From DAOTTY01 sp964451095 (GTDB lineage: Bacteria > Chloroflexota > Anaerolineae > Aggregatilineales > Phototrophicaceae), in NCBI GenBank assembly GCA_964451095.1, contig CAYVGI010000084.1, forward strand, positions 1-21,697: a stretch of DNA of 21,697 nt, written 5' to 3'. Shown here piece after piece: positions 6,675 through 12,976 of this stretch (position 1 is the stretch's first letter; each line of letters starts with the position of its first letter). Under the pieces are notes generated by a model. It did not search any database, was not told where the DNA came from, and saw nothing but the letters and a program-made list of their open reading frames with translations. Made by a program: the position numbers and the translations under genes.

Positions 6675-6793
6675 ACCGATTTATACCCGTTTTATACGCG
6701 CACACGCAGCAAAGCGTGCTAGAATAAAAGTTCTAACATCACAAGAGATTGGTGAACCGAAATGGGTTCACGGCTGAAGGAGTACGACAAGAC

Positions 6794-7231
6794 ATGACTT
6801 ACCAGCAGATTACAATCGTAGGCAATGTGGGGCGTGACCCCGAACTGCGTTACACGCCAAACGGCATCGCCGTTACCGACTTTTCCCTTGCCAGTTCCCG
6901 CACATGGACTGACCAGAACGGGCAGCGCCAGGAGCGCACCACATGGTGGCGCGTGACGTGCTGGCGGCGGCAGGCGGAGGTGGTGGCGCAGTATGTGCGC
7001 AAGGGCAAGCAGGTGCTTGTGATCGCCTCACAGGTAGAAGCAAACGCCTACACGGGGCGTGATGGCGAAGCACGTGCATCGCTAGATGTCACTGCGGATG
7101 AAGTGCGCTTCCTCAGTGATGGAGGCAGGGCACCGCAGGGTGATGACGGCGATGTGGATGTTGCCAGCGGCGACTACTCCCGTGACAACGATTTTGCTCC
7201 GCCAGAGGACATGAACGACATTCCGTTCTAG
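6794..7231 (+). CDS. ssb: single-stranded DNA-binding protein
   Basis: A 145-residue SSB. The OB-fold domain (about 1-105) has the typical opening QQITIVGNVGRDPELRYTPN, then FSLASSRTW, TTWWRVTCWRRQAEVVAQYVRKGKQVLV and the strand pair ending VRFLSDGG. A short acidic linker leads to the C-terminal tip EDMNDIPF, which in known SSBs recruits replication and repair enzymes. The ATG at 6794 is chosen because it opens the OB fold and GAAGGAG (6776-6782) precedes it; a TTG at 6749 in the same frame would add an unrelated 15 residues. A TAGAAT at 6720-6725 could be a -10 box, but no matching -35 is seen. It stands on its own after gatB. Confidence 0.95.
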   Translation: MTYQQITIVGNVGRDPELRYTPNGIAVTDFSLASSRTWTDQNGQRQERTTWWRVTCWRRQAEVVAQYVRKGKQVLVIASQVEANAYTGRDGEARASLDVTADEVRFLSDGGRAPQGDDGDVDVASGDYSRDNDFAPPEDMNDIPF

Positions 7232-7246
7232 CTGATGACATTACAA

Positions 7247-7275
7247 GTGGGGACGCAGCACGTTTGCGCCCCCAC
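7247..7275. terminator. hairpin between convergent ssb and the secreted repeat gene
   Basis: GTGGGG-a-CGCA pairs with TGCG-c-CCCCAC (7247-7257 with 7265-7275), ten pairs broken by one A/C mismatch around a seven-base loop. It fills the gap between two converging genes and could stop transcription from both sides. T-runs are weak on either side, so efficiency is uncertain. Confidence 0.5.
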
Positions 7276-7281
7276 GCAATA

Positions 7282-8676
7282 TTACTCCACGTTTTGCAGT
7301 TCTAGCGGACCGACGACAATCTCTCCGCCGACGCGCACGGGGGCATCCGCGCCTTCTACCTGCCCGAACTCATACACGCCCATCGCATCTGTGTCGTAGT
7401 GCAGCATGGGGAACACGGTCGGGGTGGGGTCTTCGGTCAGCAGTACCCCTACGTTTTCGTTCAACCCAGCGAGCAGCGGTGCAAAGCCGATCACCGCGCC
7501 GGGGCGTCCCTCACCGTTGTCCTCGTGGATAACCAGCCAACCGGGGGAGTCGATCAGCGCGGTGGCAATGTTGATGCTGCCGTTATCTTGCACGGGCTGT
7601 GCTAACGCGGTGAAGCTCGGCGCGACCAGCATGGGGAACGTGAGCACACTACCGTTGACCTGTACAGGCAAGTCCGCGCCGTCAACCTCACCGAACTCGT
7701 ATTCGCCCTCTGCACCCGTGTCCTCGTGCAGCATCGGGTAGACCACCGGCGTAATACCTGCATCTGTGTTGAGCGACACGGCAACATCGGTGTTATAACC
7801 CGCCTCTACGAACTGCGCACCAATTACAGATCCGGGTGCACCACCGCCATCCGCATGGATGACCAGCCAACCCGGTCCCTCAGAGAGAACAGATTCCGCA
7901 ACGAACGTGTCAAATACAATCTGCTGGTTGGCGATTACGCTGGGCACCGTCTTGAAGTTCGCTGTTGCCACAACGCCTTCCACCACAACAGGCAAGTCCG
8001 CACCGTCTACGCGCCCGAACTCATACTGCCCGCTCGCGCCCGTGTCCTCGTGCAGCATCGGGTGGAGCGTATCGGTCGCCTCGGCGTCCAGTTCCACGGG
8101 CACGTTGGTGTTTAGCCCCGCTTCTACGAACGTCGCGCCCAGCACATCGCCGGGGGCACCGTCGCTGTCTGCATGGACGACCACCCAGCCGTCATTTTGT
8201 GCGACCACTGCCGGGATGTTTACCGTGCTGTCTTGCACGAACTGATCTTGCGGCAGCACGGCGTCGATGGCAAAGGTGGGGGCAAGCACGTTGCCATCAA
8301 TCACAATGGGACCGTCGATGCCTTCGCCGCCGTCAGGGAACTCATACGTGCCGACCTCACTGTTATCGAAGTGCAGCATGGCGAACAGCACCGGGGTTGC
8401 CGCGCTCACGTCGATATTGATCTTGAAGCGCACGTTCTCCCCGGCGTTCACGCCACGGAAGCCCAATACCTCGCCGGGCGCACCGTCGTTGTCCGCATGG
8501 ATGACCAGCCAACCGGGTCCGTCACTTACCGCACGGTCAATCAGCACCGTGCCATCCGTCGAGACCTGATTGCTCACTTCTACCGCAGGAGTCAATGCGC
8601 CGTCGTCCTGGGCAGCGGCGATGCCGCCAAACGCCAACAGGAGCGCCAGCGTCAATAGTAATGTTCTGTAGTGCAT
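7282..8676 (-). CDS. secreted protein with four DUF7282-like repeats
   Basis: A 464-residue exported protein: signal peptide about 1-22 (MHYRTLLLTLALLLAFGG... ending AAAQ), then four tandem units of roughly 103-106 residues at about 31-134, 136-238, 243-348 and 353-455. Each unit has the same landmarks: DGPGWLVIHADNDGAPG or similar, then a (V/L)(E/N)AG turn, then PMLHxDT...G.YEFG, then (D)ADLPV(x)V(x)G. This matches DUF7282-type domains known from archaeal and Chloroflexota surface proteins; activity is unknown. The His-Ala-Asp and Leu-His-x-Asp motifs recur in nearly every unit and might bind metal, which is an inference. The ATG at 8676 follows CGGAG and begins the signal peptide, so the longer frame to 8856 is rejected. 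It lies 100 bases downstream of the propeller-protein gene. Confidence 0.85.
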   Translation of the reverse strand: MHYRTLLLTLALLLAFGGIAAAQDDGALTPAVEVSNQVSTDGTVLIDRAVSDGPGWLVIHADNDGAPGEVLGFRGVNAGENVRFKINIDVSAATPVLFAMLHFDNSEVGTYEFPDGGEGIDGPIVIDGNVLAPTFAIDAVLPQDQFVQDSTVNIPAVVAQNDGWVVVHADSDGAPGDVLGATFVEAGLNTNVPVELDAEATDTLHPMLHEDTGASGQYEFGRVDGADLPVVVEGVVATANFKTVPSVIANQQIVFDTFVAESVLSEGPGWLVIHADGGGAPGSVIGAQFVEAGYNTDVAVSLNTDAGITPVVYPMLHEDTGAEGEYEFGEVDGADLPVQVNGSVLTFPMLVAPSFTALAQPVQDNGSINIATALIDSPGWLVIHEDNGEGRPGAVIGFAPLLAGLNENVGVLLTEDPTPTVFPMLHYDTDAMGVYEFGQVEGADAPVRVGGEIVVGPLELQNVE

Positions 8677-8776
8677 GGTTGTGTTTCTCCGTTCCAATGT
8701 CGGATAAGCGAGCTGTAGCTTACCCAGGTTGCGTAGGAACGACGTTAGAGAAAGAAGTGACAAACCATGAACAAGG

Positions 8777-10909
8777 CTAGCTGTCTTCGCTGAGCACAAA
8801 CACGCTGTTGCCGCTGAGGATGTACACGAGCTGCTGGCTGGGGTCTGCCACGACATCCGTCACAGAGGCAAACTGGTCTTCATCAAATGTGCGGTAGCTG
8901 CGCACAAATGTGCCCGCGTGCGTCACCTTAAACACCGTGCGGTTTGGCTGGCTAGAAATGTACATGTACTGCAAAATGGGACTGGTAGAGAAGAAGAAAC
9001 GGCTGGCGTTGCCCAGCTCTTGCCCTGGTGGGAACATGGTAAAGTCAAAGTTTTCGTTTTCGCCGCTGCGGTAGCGCCCCATCTGCCCATCACCAAACAG
9101 CACGTACACCAACCCGTTCTCGTCAATAGCAAAGTCCACCGCCTGCGAGATGTTCGGGCGTCCCTGCCCGGCGAAGTACTCTGTGGGTGCGCCCTGGTAG
9201 CTGCCCCCACTGGGCGAGTAGCGCCAGATCTGGTTCGCGCCGGGGTCTAGCACGTACAGGTTGCCCCGCCAGATGTCGATGCCGACCGGGTTCACCCAAT
9301 TCTCCGTACCCAGCAAGCGCTGCCCGCCCCGCGTGAGGATGGTCGGGGAGTGCTCCACCAGCACGCCCTCCCGGTCAAGCGCAATCAGCACATTGCCCTG
9401 GCTTAGGGCGCTGCCGTCCTCTGCCCAGGCGATGTCGATAATGTCCCCGATGGTGAACTGGTTTACGGTGGCGTTGCGGCGCATGGTGGGGATGGGTTCT
9501 TGTGTGTTGGGTGCCACACCGCGCCCGTCCCCGGTAAGTTCCACCTTGTAGACAATGTCGTTGGCGTCGTCCAGCGTGTACATCGTCAGCCCGCGTAGTA
9601 CTAACTGTGACAGCCGCGCACTCGGGAAGGACACAATTGGCGTGGCGACGCGGCGGTCAATGTTCAGGATAGTATCGACCACCTGCTGCCCCTCGCGTTC
9701 CAGGTCGCGCATGGGGTCTTCCGGGATGCCGTCTGGGCGGATGGCGTCACAGTCTGTGACCTTGAGCAGCACCGCATTCCACGCGGAGAGTGTGCCGTTG
9801 GGGTCGCCGCTGTCGATGCTGCGGGCAAGGCTCGCCGCGCTGAACGCATCGGACACGCAAATCTCGTACTCGCTGCGGTCAATGCCGATGACCCACAAAA
9901 TCAACACCATGCCGACAACCAGCAGCGGGATCCCAACTGCCACGCCCACGCCCAGCGGAGCTGCCCAGGCGGATTTCTTCTCTTTGTCTTTTTCGCCAAA
10001 GTAGTGGTCAATGAGCGTGTTGGTGACTTCTGCGCCCTTGGCAACACCCGCCGCCGCCTTGCTCAGCCCATCCTGTGTGCGGTCGCGCACATCCGTGACG
10101 GTATCCACCAGCCGCGTGCCGATGTCCGGGTCGATGTCCACTTTATCAATCTGCTTCTCAACAGGTACAGGCGCACTCAGCACGACCTTGCTGTTGTCGC
10201 CCTCACGCATGAACGGGTCTTCTTCGTCCTCTGGCAGCACAAATTCCACTGCCAGCGCCGCCACCTGGTCGATAACAAGCTGTTTCGCGTCCACCAGCAC
10301 ACCAGAAAGCTCTGCTGCGTCTAGGCTGGCACGCACCTGCGCCAAGTCTGCATCGGCAAGTGTCGCATCCGCCATTAGCAGGCGGGCACCAGCGCTAACG
10401 GTAAACTGCTTGAGCTTCACGTCGGGCAGGTCTTGAACGCCCAGCGGCGGACCGAACACAATATCGGCGTCGTCCAGGGGGTTTGTGGGGAACAGCACGG
10501 TGTCGTCACCGTTTTTGAGCACGGCAACCCCCAGCCCGCAGCGGCTGAGGATGAGGTTACGGTCGTGCAGCACGGCACATACCATGTTTGCCTCGTACAG
10601 GCGCTTGCCCGTTTTGTTGTGGTCTAGCAGGTTGCGGTTGATGGTATCGTACACGGCACGCAGCCCGGCGGTCACGCTGCCGCTGCTGTTGAAGTAGCGC
10701 TCTGCCGCCATTTCCGCAAGCTGCTCGTAAAAGACGGCGGGCGCTGGATCGCCAGAGGGCAGCACCAGCACATAAAAGGTATCTGCCTCGCGCCCACGAG
10801 ATGCTTTCTTCGGCGCGACCTCCACCAGCGAACCCGGCGGCGGTGCGCTGAGTGTGCGCCCATTGACCACGAACAAATGCCCAACCAGGGATTCAAACTG
10901 AAACGTCAC
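8777..10909 (-). CDS. membrane protein: PP2C-like domain, TM helix, propeller-like outer domain
   Basis: A 710-residue protein in three parts. The N-terminal 220 residues look like a PPM/PP2C phosphatase fold (FYVLVLPSG, LAEMAAERYF, ANMVCAVLHDRNLILSRCGLGVAVL, SAGARLLMADATL). The metal-binding aspartates seem lost: PSG replaces DGxGG and ADAT replaces SDGL, so it is probably catalytically dead. A linker (225-312) and one TM helix (about 316-343) follow. Outside, residues 345-430 are helical and 430-710 are repeated strands with propeller (NHL-like) phrases such as GIDIWRGNLYVLDPGANQIW and VYVLFGDGQMGRY. The start is a GTG at 10909 with GAGGTG seven bases before it. The layout resembles a sensor or scaffold joining an inside pseudo-enzyme to an outside binding domain; the ligand is unknown. 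Confidence 0.8.
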   Translation of the reverse strand: MTFQFESLVGHLFVVNGRTLSAPPPGSLVEVAPKKASRGREADTFYVLVLPSGDPAPAVFYEQLAEMAAERYFNSSGSVTAGLRAVYDTINRNLLDHNKTGKRLYEANMVCAVLHDRNLILSRCGLGVAVLKNGDDTVLFPTNPLDDADIVFGPPLGVQDLPDVKLKQFTVSAGARLLMADATLADADLAQVRASLDAAELSGVLVDAKQLVIDQVAALAVEFVLPEDEEDPFMREGDNSKVVLSAPVPVEKQIDKVDIDPDIGTRLVDTVTDVRDRTQDGLSKAAAGVAKGAEVTNTLIDHYFGEKDKEKKSAWAAPLGVGVAVGIPLLVVGMVLILWVIGIDRSEYEICVSDAFSAASLARSIDSGDPNGTLSAWNAVLLKVTDCDAIRPDGIPEDPMRDLEREGQQVVDTILNIDRRVATPIVSFPSARLSQLVLRGLTMYTLDDANDIVYKVELTGDGRGVAPNTQEPIPTMRRNATVNQFTIGDIIDIAWAEDGSALSQGNVLIALDREGVLVEHSPTILTRGGQRLLGTENWVNPVGIDIWRGNLYVLDPGANQIWRYSPSGGSYQGAPTEYFAGQGRPNISQAVDFAIDENGLVYVLFGDGQMGRYRSGENENFDFTMFPPGQELGNASRFFFSTSPILQYMYISSQPNRTVFKVTHAGTFVRSYRTFDEDQFASVTDVVADPSQQLVYILSGNSVFVLSEDS

Positions 10910-10970
10910 CGCGACACCTCACAGCGCCTACACACAAGCTTCTACACGATACGATCTGTTTCATTGCGCT

Positions 10971-11025
10971 GTTGGCGGGGCGGCGTTATGCCCCTACACA
11001 TGACCATTTGTTTATGGTCGCCAAC
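10971..11025. repeat. cloverleaf-like inverted repeats between two minus-strand genes
   Basis: An outer seven-base inverted repeat, GTTGGCG (10971-10977) and CGCCAAC (11019-11025), encloses two smaller hairpins: GGGGC...GCCCC (10977-10981 with 10990-10994) and GACCAT-ttgttt-ATGGTC (11002-11019). Together they could fold as a three-way junction. The element lies between the response-regulator gene and the propeller-protein gene, both minus, and may end the former's transcript. It shares GTAGGGGCA (minus strand) with the palindrome at 365-417. Confidence 0.45.
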
Positions 11026-11074
11026 AACAACTACGATCTATCGATCAACCTGATTGTAGTGCAGGGGGTCAACT

Positions 11075-11446
11075 TCAAGCCAGTGCCTTGCCCAGCACCT
11101 GTTGCAATTGGGGGATGCGTACAGGCTTGCGCAGCACATCGTCCGGCACAATCCCGGTGGGGAGCTTGCGAGAATCCAGCGGGTGGGCGCTGACGATAAT
11201 GACATACACCGACGCTAATTGTGCGTCCTGCCGGATGTGCTTCAGCAGTTCCTCACCGTTTTGCCCGGGCAGCATCAAGTCCAGCAGCACAATATCGGGG
11301 ATGGTTGTTTCCATGTGGGTTAGCGCCTCTGGCACATTGCTTGCCATGAGGGTGCTGAACCCCTGCTTGTTCAGGTAATAACTAAATATCTTTACGGTCT
11401 CCACATCGTCGTCAACAATAAGTATTGTCACCGCGTTATCGCTCAT
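11075..11446 (-). CDS. single-domain response regulator (receiver only)
   Basis: A 123-residue CheY-like receiver with nothing after it. The acidic pocket is VDDD (11-14, Asp12/Asp13), the phosphoacceptor is Asp56 in VLLDLMLPG, the switch Ser is in YVIIVSAH, and the conserved Lys-Pro is in VLRKPVR. All are present, so it should accept phosphate from a histidine kinase. No kinase gene is in the window. Without an output domain it probably acts by protein contact or in a phosphorelay. The ATG at 11446 is preferred; an in-frame GTG at 11458 would add four residues and cannot be excluded, since neither start has a strong ribosome binding site. It reads toward the propeller-protein gene but is separated from it by 165 bases. 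Confidence 0.93.
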   Translation of the reverse strand: MSDNAVTILIVDDDVETVKIFSYYLNKQGFSTLMASNVPEALTHMETTIPDIVLLDLMLPGQNGEELLKHIRQDAQLASVYVIIVSAHPLDSRKLPTGIVPDDVLRKPVRIPQLQQVLGKALA

Positions 11447-11479
11447 ACGTACCCGCACACTATGACCCGTTTGATCTAA

Positions 11480-11508
11480 ATTATCGTACCGTTCTGAAGT
11501 TTACACAA
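11480..11508 (-). promoter_or_regulatory. possible promoter of the response regulator gene
   Basis: On the minus strand TTGTGT (11508-11503) and GATAAT (11485-11480) are 17 bases apart, about 34 bases before the ATG. The -10 box matches five of six positions, the -35 box three of six. The surrounding DNA is A/T-rich compared with the window. Confidence 0.4.
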
Positions 11509-11558
11509 CCTTACAATCTGTTGCGTGCATATCACGTTATTCAGCGGTAAGAAAACGG

Positions 11559-12452
11559 TTAGGTGTCGCGGTCTACTAGTGCAAAACGGTAGCTGTACAC
11601 CATTTCACCGTCCAGGTACAGCCGCACCTCGTAGCGCCCAGTGGGGAAGCCGTTCGGGTTGGTGAACGTAAACGCCTGTGTGCCCGCCGCATCCAGCGCC
11701 CACACATCTGCCGCGCCCTGCACCGGCACCCCCCCGTGGAACAGCACCTGTGCCCACGGTACGCCCTGCACCATGTCCTCGTAGTCTACCCAAATGTAAA
11801 GCGCATCCGTGTTTGCCATCAATGTGCGGCTGCTTAGCTGGACGGCAGCATCGGCGGGTTGGTCGCTTACGCCGACGACCCCCAGTGCCGCGCCCGGCAG
11901 GGGTTCTTGTTCGGCGGGCGGCGGCGTGATGCCCAGGGCACGCAGCGGGTCTGGCGTGGGGGTGGGGGTCACCACCGGTACAGTGGGACGGGGCAGCGTG
12001 GGGGTGGGGGTTGCGCTGGGTGTGCCCTCGGCGCTGGTATCCAGGGTGGGGGTGGGGGNNNNNNNNNNCCCGCCCCCCCCCCCCCCGCTTCCCCCCCCCC
12101 CCGCCCGCCCCCCCCTCGCCCTGCCGCCCCTTTCCGTCGGCAAATAGGACAGCGCCACCCCACGCACGCCATACGGGTTGCGCGGCGGGAAGAACGCATC
12201 CACATAGTCAAAGCTGTAGATGACGACACCGCTAAACACACTCACTAGCGTCGTGCCGCCCAGCATCACCAGGCTAATGCCCAGCAAACGCCCGCCGAGC
12301 TTGCCAGCGTCGTGGCGCTTACGCCACATTTCCGCTGTGCGCTGCCGCCACAGGTTATAAAACGCCACCAGCAGCAGCAAAACAGAAATCCCCAGCAGCC
12401 CGCCCAGCAGGTACGGGTAGTAGGGCAGGTAGGGTGTCAGTTGGCGTATCAT
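11559..12452 (-). CDS. two-TM protein with Pro/Thr stalk, interrupted by an assembly gap
   Basis: As given, 297 residues. The N-terminus has two TM helices (about 14-34 and 54-79) joined by a basic loop (LWRQRTAEMWRKRHDAGK). A short outer segment (YVDAFFPPRNPYGVRGVALSYLPTE) then runs into the gap. After the gap comes a Pro/Thr-rich stalk (PTPTLDTSAEGTPSATPTPT and onward) and a C-terminal beta domain (about 195-297) with LYIWVDYEDMVQGVPW and TGRYEVRLYLDGEMVYSYRFAL, similar to accessory domains of surface proteins. The Gly-rich run just before the gap (RGGRARGGRAGGGGSGGGGGG) is probably sequence error, so true length and frame continuity are unknown, although both sides read in the same frame. 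Possibly co-transcribed with the small gene at 12516-12842. Confidence 0.7.
   Translation of the reverse strand: MIRQLTPYLPYYPYLLGGLLGISVLLLLVAFYNLWRQRTAEMWRKRHDAGKLGGRLLGISLVMLGGTTLVSVFSGVVIYSFDYVDAFFPPRNPYGVRGVALSYLPTERGGRARGGRAGGGGSGGGGGGXXXXPTPTLDTSAEGTPSATPTPTLPRPTVPVVTPTPTPDPLRALGITPPPAEQEPLPGAALGVVGVSDQPADAAVQLSSRTLMANTDALYIWVDYEDMVQGVPWAQVLFHGGVPVQGAADVWALDAAGTQAFTFTNPNGFPTGRYEVRLYLDGEMVYSYRFALVDRDT
12059..12068. other. assembly gap of 10 N
   Basis: Exactly ten N, the type of fixed-length filler placed by a scaffolder, so the missing length is unknown. It falls inside the coding sequence for the Pro/Thr stalk, where the plus strand carries single-T-spaced G-runs (12044-12058). Confidence 0.98.
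12069..12132. other. C-homopolymer-rich stretch beside the gap, probably artefact
   Basis: Runs of up to 13 C broken by occasional G or T stretch from the gap edge into normal sequence near 12133. On the minus strand this is poly-G, the pattern produced when two-colour sequencing runs out of signal. It translates to a Gly/Arg run unlike anything else in the protein. It should not be read as a real domain. Confidence 0.8.
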
Positions 12453-12515
12453 CCCGCGATTGACACATCCTTTACTTGTGAGAGATTGAGGCGTGCTGCT
12501 CCATCGGCACCGTGG

Positions 12516-12842
12516 CTAAAACTGGAAGCCACGGCGATACATGACAATCTTGCGCTGGTACACCGTCGTAAAGCGCTTCAGGCGGTTTTCCAGCGTTTGC
12601 CACTGCGCCGTCTCGAAGGCATCATACAGCGTGTCCAGGCTGTCCACCACATATTCCACCTGGCGCACCGGGTAGTCCCCATAGGCGGTGTGCCACGCCT
12701 CCGCCACGTAGATGCCCATGTCGTTCAGTGCGGGCACAAACTCACTCACCACGTAACGGTAATAAACCGAGTGCATCCCGTTTTTGATGTCGTAACACAG
12801 CAGCAGCTTGTACTGGGGGATGATAGGTATGGTGGGTAACAT
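12516..12842 (-). CDS. small NIPSNAP-like / dimeric alpha-beta barrel protein
   Basis: A 108-residue soluble protein with the strand-helix-strand rhythm of a dimeric ferredoxin-like barrel: YKLLLCYDIKNG, a helix with HSVYYRYVVSEFVPALNDMG, a strand AEAWHTAYGDYPVRQVEYVVDSLDTLYDAF and a final helix/strand KRFTTVYQRKIVMY. This resembles NIPSNAP-type proteins, whose activity is mostly unknown. The family match is by eye and moderate. The ATG at 12842 has GTGAGG eight to nine bases before it. It is upstream of the gapped two-TM gene on the same strand, 63 bases apart. Divergent from the TPR/SH3b gene. Confidence 0.75.
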   Translation of the reverse strand: MLPTIPIIPQYKLLLCYDIKNGMHSVYYRYVVSEFVPALNDMGIYVAEAWHTAYGDYPVRQVEYVVDSLDTLYDAFETAQWQTLENRLKRFTTVYQRKIVMYRRGFQF

Positions 12843-12976
12843 GGGTATGCCTCACGCTGACTTGCCTGTATTGTATTGCGAAGCGGGCACATCGTCAAAG
12901 CCTTGCCTTGCCCCTTGCTTGCGCCGGGGGGTTGGGGTAATTTCTTATGCGCATTAATGGAACATAAGGGCTGGGC

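Noticed and set aside
12069..12132. Gly/Arg-rich domain in the gapped two-TM protein
   Set aside because: The underlying poly-C/poly-G beside a 10-N gap is best explained as sequencing error.
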